A DNA stretch of 32,441 bases, taken from NCBI GenBank assembly GCA_002407775.1, contig DHOP01000001.1, positions 1 through 32,441 on the forward strand, in the 5' to 3' direction. Position numbers and translations under genes: made by a program. Under the pieces are notes generated by a model. The model was not told where the DNA came from. It worked only from the letters and a program-made list of their open reading frames with translations, and made no database searches. Source of the stretch: Prevotella sp. UBA5387 (lineage in GTDB: Bacteria > Bacteroidota > Bacteroidia > Bacteroidales > Bacteroidaceae). Within the stretch, counting starts at the first letter, position 1. Every line of letters begins with the position of its first letter. Positions 7,122 through 15,697 of this stretch are shown in pieces.

Positions 7122-9011
7122 TCAGCCCAACATCTTGTCAATATCGTCCTGTTTCAATATACATAGCACAGAACGTCCATCTGGCGTGTAATTGACATTT
7201 CCACATAAGAAGAGGCTGTTTACGATGTTTTCCATCTCATCATTGGAAAGTACCTGCCCATACGGAATTGCTGCCGCCTTAGCCATATCAAGGGCAAGAG
7301 AATCATTGATTTCTTGCATGGCAGAACCGTCCTTATCTAGCAAACCACCTAACATCTCGTGCACAAGTGTCTGTATATCGATGCCTTCGAGACCTTCTGG
7401 TATGGCATTTAACGCAAATGTGTTACCTCCTAGGTCGCTTAACTCAAACCCCATCTGTTGGAGGTCGAGCATGATTTGATTCAGCAGTATATTTTCCTGA
7501 GGTGTAAATTGAATCGTTTCGGGGAAGAGCATCTTCTGCGCATGCATCTTCCGGGCAGACAATTGTTGCTGATATTGTTCAAAAAGAATACGTACATGAG
7601 CACGATGTTGGTCTATGATCATCAGACCAGACTTCACCGCTGTCATGATATAACGCCCCTTATATTGATAATGCGCTGGCGACTTCTCGTCAATGAGACT
7701 TGCTTTTTCGGTCGTAGTTGGATCAGAAAAGAGCATGGTATGGTCAGGGGTATTTTCTGATTTCAGTCCTTCATAAAGCTGTTCCCATTGATTAGGGATT
7801 CTTGAATGTGACGTATCTCCTGTTGTCTCTGGCATACGACCAATCTTACTACGATGCTCAGTAGGAATGTTCTGGCCAAAGTCAAAAGAGTTACTACCTT
7901 GGTCGAAAGGATTATAGGTAGGATTGAAGTCTACTTTAGGAACAGGAGCAGAGTCCACTGTAGGGTTATACACTGGTATATCAGGCTTTCCTTCAGTATC
8001 GAACTCTATCGCCGAAGCATCACTAAACATTCCAACGGCATCCTTAACGGCAGCATTGAGAATTTGAAAGATTGCCTGTTCGTTCTCAAACTTTATCTCT
8101 GTTTTGGTAGGATGGATATTAACGTCGATGTCTTTAGGGTCTACATCAAAGTATAGGAAATAAGGTACTTGATCCCCCTGAGGTACCAAACGTTCGAAAG
8201 CCATCATCACCGCCTTATGAAACAACGGGTGACGCATGTAACGACCGTTGACAAACAGGAATTGCCTCACACCTTTCTTCTTGGCAGACTCAGGTTTACC
8301 AACGAAACCATGAAGACCACAGACTGATGTTTCGATCTCAACCGGCAACAAGTCTTGATTGATACGTTTGCCAAAAACATCGACGATACGCCTTCGGAGA
8401 TTGCCGGCCTTGAGATTGTACATCTCCGACCCGTTGCTATAAAATGTAAAGGCAACATCAGGATAAACCAACACTATTCGTTCGAAGGCCGAGATGATGT
8501 TGTTGAGTTCTGTAGTGTTTGACTTCAGGAACTTACGCCTAGCCGGTACGTTAAAAAAAAGATTCTCGATCAAGAAATTAGAGCCCACGGGACAAGCACA
8601 GGGTTCTTGGCCCATAAACTTGGTACCTGCAATCGTGAGATGTGTGCCAAGTTCCTCGCTTTCCATGCGTGTTTTCAGTTCAACCTGCGCCACTGCGGCT
8701 ATTGATGCCAAAGCTTCGCCACGGAAGCCCATGGTGTGTAGGTTAAATAGATCGTCTGCTTGACGTATCTTCGAGGTTGCATGGCGCTCGAAAGACAGAC
8801 GTGCATCTGTCTCCGACATGCCCTTACCATCATCTATTACCTGTACAGACGTACGGCCAGCATCAACTACAAGCACATCGATTTGATGAGCCCCGGCATC
8901 CACAGCATTCTCTACCAGCTCCTTGATAACGGAAGCAGGGCGCTGTATTACTTCGCCAGCCGCAATTTGGTTGGCAACAGAATCAGGTAAGAGTTGTATG
9001 ATGTCGCTCAT
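7122..9011 (-). CDS. mutL: DNA mismatch repair protein MutL
   Basis: Mismatch-repair matchmaker that couples MutS to downstream strand excision. I choose the ATG at 9011 (629 residues, MSDIIQLLPDSVANQIAAGEV). The longer frame to 9068 adds 19 residues unlike the family. The GHKL ATPase domain is complete: ELVENAVDAGA with the catalytic Glu and the Mg-binding Asn near 31-35, then DDGKGM and GFRGEALASI. The transducer domain has VNGRYMRHP and DVNIHPTKTE. A Pro/Ser/Asn-rich linker (about 335-440) leads to the dimerisation domain. There, the endonuclease motif DQHA-xx-E-xxxx-E is DQHRAHVRILFE (near residue 467), and the usual CPHGRP-type motif near the C-terminus reads TPDGRS, so nicking activity is doubtful. 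Last gene of the guaB-parvulin-ostA cluster, after a 185-base gap. Confidence 0.95.
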   Translation of the reverse strand: MSDIIQLLPDSVANQIAAGEVIQRPASVIKELVENAVDAGAHQIDVLVVDAGRTSVQVIDDGKGMSETDARLSFERHATSKIRQADDLFNLHTMGFRGEALASIAAVAQVELKTRMESEELGTHLTIAGTKFMGQEPCACPVGSNFLIENLFFNVPARRKFLKSNTTELNNIISAFERIVLVYPDVAFTFYSNGSEMYNLKAGNLRRRIVDVFGKRINQDLLPVEIETSVCGLHGFVGKPESAKKKGVRQFLFVNGRYMRHPLFHKAVMMAFERLVPQGDQVPYFLYFDVDPKDIDVNIHPTKTEIKFENEQAIFQILNAAVKDAVGMFSDASAIEFDTEGKPDIPVYNPTVDSAPVPKVDFNPTYNPFDQGSNSFDFGQNIPTEHRSKIGRMPETTGDTSHSRIPNQWEQLYEGLKSENTPDHTMLFSDPTTTEKASLIDEKSPAHYQYKGRYIMTAVKSGLMIIDQHRAHVRILFEQYQQQLSARKMHAQKMLFPETIQFTPQENILLNQIMLDLQQMGFELSDLGGNTFALNAIPEGLEGIDIQTLVHEMLGGLLDKDGSAMQEINDSLALDMAKAAAIPYGQVLSNDEMENIVNSLFLCGNVNYTPDGRSVLCILKQDDIDKMLG

Positions 9012-9196
9012 GAAATAATGATTAATAGTATGAAATGCGAGAAGACTGGAAAGCCAGGTAACTGTCACTTGAGAATCAAGGTTTGCCTATTACCATGCCC
9101 TTTTCAGCTATAACCGTCTCTTGATGCAATTGTCAGTATAGTTAAGGCAATAATAAATGTCTTGCAATCAGAATATTTGAAAAAAGATATCTATGC

Positions 9197-10945
9197 TCAA
9201 TTACCCTTCTTTCGCTCAACTGGCTTACTGGAGAGTGTGGGCTGAGCCGTGGTTTCCGGTCTACCAATTTGCTGCAATGGAGCTGTATGTCGCTTGATTT
9301 CCTTGAGTTCTGTGCCTCCTGTTTTACCGCGCCAATTGAATATATCGTCCTTGTTGACCGGCCGAATATAGTCGAACCACGCAAAGTTATCCAATTTATA
9401 TCGGTCTGGCGGTATCTGTGTCATTGGGTAAAGCGTGCCCGTGGCTTTGGGCATCCAAATGCGCTGTAACTTCCGTTCTGGTGATATATACATACGCATG
9501 GTGTCAGTCTCTGTATAGTTCAACCCGATATAGGTACTGTCTTTACTATCGATAGGAAAATAGATTGAACGCACGTTGCTCACTGCATCATTGCGACGGA
9601 TAGCCCCTTTCACAAAGTAGGCATACATATCACGCGAGGAAATCTGATTGTAATGTGTGCTATCTGGAAGCATCTCAATGGACAAGGCCTGTCCCAAAAC
9701 GTGAGCTTCACGAATGGTAGAGTCGTTGGTGTAAACCTTTATAACCTCTCCCAACAGCTGTCGCCCTTCGTTCCACACAATCGGATCTTGATACATTGTC
9801 ATGCAAGAGTCCTTGGAATTGAAGACCATTGAGTCGCATACGGCCTGAAAATCCGTACGATAGGTACGCACCTTATGGTATCCATGCACCTTACGATACA
9901 TCGAATCTGTATTGATGAAAAACGTTTCTAAGCGCAGAGTGTCGGCATGCATATATAGCGTGTCAGCATGGGAATAGTCCATGATCAATGCTTTCTTGGT
10001 GGCATATCCTTTTCCCTGCTTTTCATTATATACTACTTCGCCACAAGTAATCTTATTTTTGTTTTCATCATCAACGTATATCACGTTACCATGTCCACGG
10101 TTATTTCCATTTTTACTATCATAAAACAGCGTGTCAGCGATGATAGTTTTTGCCTTGTCCACAACCATAGATCTTCCATAAAGCTCAGCTTTATCATTGC
10201 GAGTATTGAAGAAAGCATCGGTGGTCGTAATCGTACTACCCTTACTTTTGATAATTGAGGGGCCAACTTTGCCTTTTCCCTTATTCGTGGTATAATTGCC
10301 TACAACGTGAGCGCGTGACGTTGCGGTTTCGTAATAAAGCGTATCCGTCGAGATGCGATGGTCGGGCGTCTGTACCTGTACGTCAAGATTGAATCGTGCC
10401 TGGCGCGTATCGGTATGATATTCGCCCCAATCTGAGCTTAGCCTTGTCTTACCATCAACCAATCGTCCACCATTAAAGAAATAGGCGTATTGATAGAGTC
10501 GGTCGTAATTAAGGCTGTCTGTAAAGAGTGTCTGCTTATGATGCTTAAGGACAACGTTTTGTCTTGCCTGCAACATCTGTGCTTGCCCATCATACCATGC
10601 GCGATCACAGACGAGGTTAAGCGTATCAGCTTGGCGGAAACGCACGTGTCCAAATGCACGCACAGAGTTGGAAGTTTGATAGAAATAGGCACTATCACAA
10701 GTAAGTCGTGCGCCCTTGTGCCGGAACGACACATTACCCTTCACAATCTGTGCATCAGGGTTTGGGCCATAAATATCATACCTGAGTTCATCGGCATGAA
10801 TCAAATAGACACGCTCATCGACAGGCTTTTTCTTTCGCTTTCCTCGCGGTGCACTAACCACACTCACGACAAAGAGGCATAGAAAACCCATCAGGAGTAA
10901 TCTATGCCCTATTGTTAAAGTATGTCTTATGCGGCCTATTGTCAT
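9197..10945 (-). CDS. OstA-like/LptA-related protein (LPS transport periplasmic family)
   Basis: Probably a periplasmic beta-jellyroll protein of the OstA/LptA/LptD-N superfamily, which binds LPS and bridges the periplasm. The ATG at 10945 overlaps the upstream parvulin stop as ATGA, so this start is preferred over the TTG nine bases earlier. Residues about 10-32 are a hydrophobic signal sequence (LLLMGFLCLFVVSVVSA), followed by a Lys/Arg patch. The remaining 550 residues repeat short strands of the type ADTLYYD/SDSLNYD, with successive 'function as a strand pair' units typical of OstA. The C-terminal 30-40 residues are polar and Lys/Pro-rich. At 582 residues it is about three times longer than E. 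coli LptA, which is usual for the Bacteroidota form. It is translationally coupled to a SurA-like chaperone. Confidence 0.85.
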   Translation of the reverse strand: MTIGRIRHTLTIGHRLLLMGFLCLFVVSVVSAPRGKRKKKPVDERVYLIHADELRYDIYGPNPDAQIVKGNVSFRHKGARLTCDSAYFYQTSNSVRAFGHVRFRQADTLNLVCDRAWYDGQAQMLQARQNVVLKHHKQTLFTDSLNYDRLYQYAYFFNGGRLVDGKTRLSSDWGEYHTDTRQARFNLDVQVQTPDHRISTDTLYYETATSRAHVVGNYTTNKGKGKVGPSIIKSKGSTITTTDAFFNTRNDKAELYGRSMVVDKAKTIIADTLFYDSKNGNNRGHGNVIYVDDENKNKITCGEVVYNEKQGKGYATKKALIMDYSHADTLYMHADTLRLETFFINTDSMYRKVHGYHKVRTYRTDFQAVCDSMVFNSKDSCMTMYQDPIVWNEGRQLLGEVIKVYTNDSTIREAHVLGQALSIEMLPDSTHYNQISSRDMYAYFVKGAIRRNDAVSNVRSIYFPIDSKDSTYIGLNYTETDTMRMYISPERKLQRIWMPKATGTLYPMTQIPPDRYKLDNFAWFDYIRPVNKDDIFNWRGKTGGTELKEIKRHTAPLQQIGRPETTAQPTLSSKPVERKKGN

Positions 10946-12393
10946 TTCTGCCAACCCTGATACTCAAACTTACAGTCCTTATAGCGGTCATTCATGCGCA
11001 CATAGGTGTGCTTGATCTTATCGGCCACCCAGTCGTGCAACTTCTTTTCACGCTCCTTATTGAGCACAAGATCCTTCATCACTTGGAAGTCCTCGGTAAT
11101 CGTAGCCTTATGTCCATCGGTACGGCTCTTAAGCTTAACGACAGCCACGACAGTCTTGCCTTTACCGTTTATCATAGAGAATGGCTGTGAAATCTCATCC
11201 ACTTTCATGGTGTCCACCACACGTGCAATCTCTGTAGGCAGATCCTTCATCTGGAAACGAGAGGTCATACCGTCAGCGCCTGCATTCGACATCAAACCTT
11301 TATTATTTTTCGTGTCCTTGTCATCAGACAGGAACGTTGCAGCCTCTTCAAAGGGGAACTTTCCTGCTCGGATGTCATTGGTGATTGAATCGAGCTGATG
11401 CTCTGCAGTAGTAATCTCCTCGGGTGCTACATTCGGTTTCAGAAGGATATGGCGAACCTTGATTTTGTCACCACGTTTATCTATGAGTTGGATTATATGG
11501 AAACCGAATTCTGTCTCCACAATCTTGGAAATTTTCTTTGGATCGGTCAGGTTGAAGGCAACGTTGGCAAATGTCGGGTCAAGCAAGCCACGTCCAACAT
11601 AATCCATCTCGCCTCCTTGACGGGCTGATCCAGGATCTTCGGAGTAGAGACGGGCCAGCGTTGCAAAAGTAGTCTCGCCCTTATTCACACGGTCTGTGAA
11701 ATTTCTTAGCTGATCCTTCACGCGGTTTATCTCCTCCTGCTTTATCTTAGGCGACCGCTGTATGATCTGAACTTCCACCTCGGTTGGTACAAATGGTACA
11801 CTGTCCTCAGGCATAGTACGGAAGTAGGCGCGTACATCAGCAGGTGAAACTTTGATGTCTTCCACTAGCTTCTGCCGCATCTTTTGGATAAGCTGCTGAT
11901 TCTTGAAATCATCATGTAAGTCGGCACGCATCTCATTGATGCTCTGTTTGCGATATTCCTCTAGCTTTTCTTGACTTCCTGCTGCTTGTATCCATCGACT
12001 TATCTGTTGCTCCACGCCCGAGGCTATTTCGGTCTCGGTAACCTCGATTGAGTCAATTGCTGCCTGATGAAGAAAGAGTTTCTGCACAGCAATCTGTTCG
12101 GGAATAGTGCAGTCGGGGTCACCGCTCCACTTGATACCCTCTACCATACCCTGCATACGCATCATTTCAATGTCCGACTTAAGTATTGGTTCGTCGCCTA
12201 CGACCCATACCACTTCATCAACAATACTAGCCTCAGGCACTACTTTCTCTTCGACAGCAGCAACTGCAGTGTCATTTACGACATTTGCAGCTACTTGCAA
12301 ACTCGACGATTGCTGACCAATAATGCCCGCCATTGCCGACAGTCCTATGGGCAGTGTCACCGCCACGACTATAGATAACTTACTGATTCTCAT
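10942..12393 (-). CDS. SurA-like periplasmic peptidyl-prolyl isomerase with two parvulin domains
   Basis: Periplasmic chaperone/isomerase thought to help outer-membrane proteins fold. An N-terminal hydrophobic segment (about residues 5-25) serves as signal sequence. A SurA N-terminal-like helical domain (about 57-195, starting VDEVVWVVGDEPILKSDIE) follows. The first parvulin domain (about 205-305) opens with the divergent EVQIIQRSP but keeps FATLARLYSEDPGSARQGGEM and FGFHIIQLID. The second (about 311-425) opens with the canonical KVRHILLKP. The order N-domain, P1, P2 matches SurA. It lies nine bases after the preceding parvulin gene and overlaps the OstA-like gene by four bases, so the three are cotranscribed. 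This fits a joint role in outer-membrane assembly. Confidence 0.9.
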   Translation of the reverse strand: MRISKLSIVVAVTLPIGLSAMAGIIGQQSSSLQVAANVVNDTAVAAVEEKVVPEASIVDEVVWVVGDEPILKSDIEMMRMQGMVEGIKWSGDPDCTIPEQIAVQKLFLHQAAIDSIEVTETEIASGVEQQISRWIQAAGSQEKLEEYRKQSINEMRADLHDDFKNQQLIQKMRQKLVEDIKVSPADVRAYFRTMPEDSVPFVPTEVEVQIIQRSPKIKQEEINRVKDQLRNFTDRVNKGETTFATLARLYSEDPGSARQGGEMDYVGRGLLDPTFANVAFNLTDPKKISKIVETEFGFHIIQLIDKRGDKIKVRHILLKPNVAPEEITTAEHQLDSITNDIRAGKFPFEEAATFLSDDKDTKNNKGLMSNAGADGMTSRFQMKDLPTEIARVVDTMKVDEISQPFSMINGKGKTVVAVVKLKSRTDGHKATITEDFQVMKDLVLNKEREKKLHDWVADKIKHTYVRMNDRYKDCKFEYQGWQK

Positions 12394-12402
12394 TCGTTCT
12401 AT

Positions 12403-13824
12403 TTAGTGTTTGTTCACTGTCTTGAGCACATCTTCGTTGACAACCACAGGATAACGCTTACGGAGCTGGTCAACCCACCCCTGTTCCAAGTACTCCTGAT
12501 AGTCTGTAACAACCAATGCCCTAACATCGCTCATTTCTTTTGGATTCTTCAACTTTTTGCCAAATACAGCCATATAAGGAAAATCCTTCAAAGCAACAGG
12601 TACTGTATCTACCTTGAAAATTTCCTTGTCGACCAATGCATTGTCACCTTTCTTGAAAATTCCCTTCTCAACTCGGATACGTAATACTGAGTCTGCATTA
12701 AACTTATTGCGCAAAGTCTCAGCCCAATCATCAAATGACAGTCGCTTTACAGCGTCTTTTACTGCCTTGATATCTGCTTGATTGCGCGTATGGTAGGCCA
12801 TGCCCTTGAAGCGAGGCTCATCCCATTTGTATTTCTTTTTATTGTTTTTGAAGTATTGTTCGAGCCCAGCCTCATCCTTTTGAGCCTTATCCCAAACGGT
12901 TCGATTACTGATTTCAAAAAGCAATAAACCATCGTGGTATTCCTGGATGAGATACTTTAGATCAGGATCCTTAGCCATCATGTCCTCCTTTTTGGCCTCA
13001 AGCACCTTAGCAGGAGTAGTGTTCTCTTGTTTAGCAAGAGTATCAAGCTTCTCATTTATGAGCGTCTCACGAAGGCCACGTTGATCGATGAACTTAAGAA
13101 TTGCATCACGCTGAGAGGCGTAGTCATAGAAGTTTTGATGTGCTTGCTTCAATATGATATGCCAGCCTGCCGGAGATGTAAACGGCTTGCTCATCTGACC
13201 GTCATTCAATCCCCATGCCAAGTCCTCAAATTCCTTGAATGTCTGACCCTTCACAATGAGCGGAAGTAGACCTCCATTGGGTGCGGAGCCAGGATCCTGA
13301 GATACCTTCTTGGCTAGAGTTGCAAAGTCTGCACCTTGCTGCAACGCCTGATAAATAGAATCAATGCGAACTTTTGCTGCTCGCTGCTCGTCCGGAGTAG
13401 CTTTTTGCTTCATCAATACAAGGATGTGAGAAACCTTGACCATACCTCCATTAGCATCGATTCGCTGCTGTGTCTCTGTATAGATGCGCTTGGCTGCAGC
13501 CTCCACGTCTGCATCAGAAATCATTGCCGGCCGTATCTGTTGGTCGCGATAACCGGCAAATTCTTGCTGAAATGAAGTCAGCGTGTCAAGTTTAGCGTCC
13601 TTTGCAGCCTCAACCTTGAGCTTGTAATTGACAAAGAGAGGCACATAGTCCTCTACGGACTTCTTATCTATTACACCATCCGAGTTGTTCTTGTTATAAG
13701 AATACTCAAATTCCGAGCGTGGCACTGACTTCCCATTAATCGTCATGATGACGGGATCAGCACTTTGGGCAAAGGACAAGGAGCCACACATAAGCATAGC
13801 ACCCAACAGCAGTGTTGCTTTCAT
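12403..13824 (-). CDS. Periplasmic parvulin-type peptidyl-prolyl isomerase
   Basis: Secreted isomerase, predicted periplasmic. The signal peptide MKATLLLGAMLMCGSLSFAQS is cleaved near residue 20. A short SurA/PpiD-like helical domain (about 23-125, VIMTINGKSVPRSEFEYSYNK) precedes a single parvulin domain at about 129-230 (VKVSHILVLMKQ, FATLAKKVSQDPGSAPNGGLLP, GWHIILKQ). The C-terminal 240 residues are charged and helical, end in QLRKRYPVVVNEDVLKTVNKH, and match no domain I can name. It sits 76 bases after guaB and nine before the double-parvulin gene. Two adjacent, non-identical parvulins suggest division of labour. The exact orthology (SurA versus PpiD-type) is uncertain. Confidence 0.88.
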   Translation of the reverse strand: MKATLLLGAMLMCGSLSFAQSADPVIMTINGKSVPRSEFEYSYNKNNSDGVIDKKSVEDYVPLFVNYKLKVEAAKDAKLDTLTSFQQEFAGYRDQQIRPAMISDADVEAAAKRIYTETQQRIDANGGMVKVSHILVLMKQKATPDEQRAAKVRIDSIYQALQQGADFATLAKKVSQDPGSAPNGGLLPLIVKGQTFKEFEDLAWGLNDGQMSKPFTSPAGWHIILKQAHQNFYDYASQRDAILKFIDQRGLRETLINEKLDTLAKQENTTPAKVLEAKKEDMMAKDPDLKYLIQEYHDGLLLFEISNRTVWDKAQKDEAGLEQYFKNNKKKYKWDEPRFKGMAYHTRNQADIKAVKDAVKRLSFDDWAETLRNKFNADSVLRIRVEKGIFKKGDNALVDKEIFKVDTVPVALKDFPYMAVFGKKLKNPKEMSDVRALVVTDYQEYLEQGWVDQLRKRYPVVVNEDVLKTVNKH

Positions 13825-13900
13825 TGTTTTAGGTTAAGTTGCACAAAAAATGTGGTGGGAGGGCGCTTAGACACCCCGCCGCCACATCACATATTTTAGA

Positions 13901-15385
13901 TTATTGATGTCGAGAGTAGTTAGGAGCCTCACTGGTGATGGTGATATCATGTGGATGACTCTCCAATACACCTGCATTAGTGATGCGTACGAATCGAGCA
14001 TTATGTAATGCCGCGATAGTCGAGGCGCCACAATATCCCATACCAGAACGGAGACCACCAGTCAACTGATAGATTACCTCCTGCACCGTTCCTTTGTAAG
14101 GTACACGGCCAGCAATTCCCTCAGGTACAAGTTTCTTCAAATCGTTCGTGTCACTCTGAAAGTAACGGTCCTTCGAACCATTCTTTTGGCCCATTGCTTC
14201 CAAGGACCCCATGCCACGATAGCTCTTGAACTTACGACCGTCGTAGATTATTGTCTCACCTGGAGACTCCTCTGTACCAGCCACAAGCGAACCCACCATA
14301 ACGCAGTTTCCACCTGCTGCAAGAACCTTCATAATATCACCGGAATAGCGTAAACCGCCATCTGCAATCAGTGGCACATCAGTATCCTTAAGCATAGAGT
14401 AAACATCGTAAACGGCACTCAACTGAGGAACACCAACACCAGCTATGACGCGGGTTGTACAGATTGAGCCAGGTCCAATACCGACCTTTACGCCATCAGC
14501 GCCATTATCTACCAAGAAACGAGCTGCTTCACCCGTTGCGATATTTCCAACAACTACGTCCACGTTAGGGAATGCCGACTTCACCTCATGCAACTTTTCG
14601 ATCACGCCTTTGCTATGTCCATGGGCTGTATCGATGACGATAGCATCTACGCCAGCCTCTACCAATGCCTGAGCGCGATCAAGGGTATCTACAGTCACGC
14701 CGACACCGGCAGCAACGCGTAGACGTCCCTTCTCGTCTTTGCAGGCCATAGGCTTATCCTTGGCCTTGGTAATATCCTTGTAAGTGATGAGACCTATCAA
14801 ATGATTTTCCGAATCGACTACAGGAAGCTTCTCAATCTTGTGCTCCTGGAGTATTTGTGCAGCAGCTATGAGATCTGTTTGCTGGTTAGTCGTTACCAAG
14901 TTCTCACGTGTCATCACTTCATCAACGGTCTTATCCAAACGACGCTCAAAACGCAAGTCACGGTTTGTAACGATGCCCACGAGGTGGTTTTCTTCATCAA
15001 CCACGGGTATACCACCGATGTGGAACTCGTGCATCTGTTCCAACGCATCTCTCACTGTCTTGCCTTGGCGAATTGTGATGGGGTCGTAGATCATTCCGTT
15101 CTCAGCACGCTTAACAATAGCGACCTGCCTTGCCTGCTCCTCGATGGTCATGTTCTTATGGATGACACCAATTCCTCCCTCACGTGCAATGGCTATGGCC
15201 ATGGCTGCTTCAGTCACGGTATCCATGGCTGCAGTTACGAAAGGCACATTCAACTCGATATGACGAGAGAACTTTGTCTTTAGTTTTACTTCTTTCGGAA
15301 GGACCTCTGAATAAGCCGGAATCAACAGGACGTCGTCAAAAGTCAAGCCGTCCATTACAATTTTATCTGCAACAAATGATGACAT
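13901..15385 (-). CDS. guaB: Inosine-5'-monophosphate dehydrogenase
   Basis: Oxidises IMP to XMP with NAD+, the first committed step of GMP synthesis. The 494-residue protein is a (beta/alpha)8 barrel with two inserted CBS domains at about 100-210 (sensing purine nucleotides). The catalytic Cys309 lies in GIGPGSICTTR. The flap region is present with YRGMGSLEAM and GRVPYKGTV, the Arg-Tyr pair that activates water. The K+-binding loop is GPGSICT. The start, MSSFVADKIVMDGLTFDDVLL, is the normal N-terminus. A TATATTTG box lies 29 bases upstream. It is first in line of a probable operon with the parvulin, SurA-like, OstA-like and mutL genes, a metabolic gene heading an envelope/repair cluster. Confidence 0.97.
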   Translation of the reverse strand: MSSFVADKIVMDGLTFDDVLLIPAYSEVLPKEVKLKTKFSRHIELNVPFVTAAMDTVTEAAMAIAIAREGGIGVIHKNMTIEEQARQVAIVKRAENGMIYDPITIRQGKTVRDALEQMHEFHIGGIPVVDEENHLVGIVTNRDLRFERRLDKTVDEVMTRENLVTTNQQTDLIAAAQILQEHKIEKLPVVDSENHLIGLITYKDITKAKDKPMACKDEKGRLRVAAGVGVTVDTLDRAQALVEAGVDAIVIDTAHGHSKGVIEKLHEVKSAFPNVDVVVGNIATGEAARFLVDNGADGVKVGIGPGSICTTRVIAGVGVPQLSAVYDVYSMLKDTDVPLIADGGLRYSGDIMKVLAAGGNCVMVGSLVAGTEESPGETIIYDGRKFKSYRGMGSLEAMGQKNGSKDRYFQSDTNDLKKLVPEGIAGRVPYKGTVQEVIYQLTGGLRSGMGYCGASTIAALHNARFVRITNAGVLESHPHDITITSEAPNYSRHQ

Positions 15386-15413
15386 AAGAATGTGTTTTGA
15401 AATTTATTGCGTG

Positions 15414-15421
15414 CAAATATA
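15414..15421 (-). promoter_or_regulatory. -7 promoter element for guaB
   Basis: TATATTTG on the minus strand fits TAnnTTTG, 29 bases upstream of the guaB ATG. This predicts a leader of about 20 nt. The 312-base gap 15386-15697 otherwise holds the recQ terminator and no gene. Confidence 0.55.
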
Positions 15422-15592
15422 GCAATAATTTCGCAGACTACGGCTCACCATTCCGATTTTTCGCGGGGTTTAATGCTATTTAACGCGCTTACAACCAACA
15501 TAGAAAACAGATTCGAGCAATCCTGGGAAAAGAGACTTTTGTAATCGACCACAATGTACTACTCACATTTGGATGAAATCATTACACAAAAC

Positions 15593-15624
15593 AAAAAGCC
15601 CAGGACACTTGTTCTGGGCTTTTT
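15593..15624 (-). terminator. Terminator downstream of recQ
   Basis: AAAAAGCCCAG pairs perfectly with CTGGGCTTTTT (11 bp, extended by a G.U and an A-U pair) around a six-base loop. The A/T flanks make it usable on both strands. It lies 73 bases beyond the recQ stop and separates the clpP-clpX-recQ unit from the guaB promoter. Confidence 0.9.
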
Positions 15625-15697
15625 GATATAGATACTATACAGAAACTTTTCTTTCGTTAGATTTGTTCCGAATAATTCATTCTGGATCAGCCAATTG

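Noticed and set aside
10942..13824. Recent duplication of the two parvulin genes
   Set aside because: They differ in domain number (two versus one parvulin domain), length of flanking regions and sequence; they share only family motifs.
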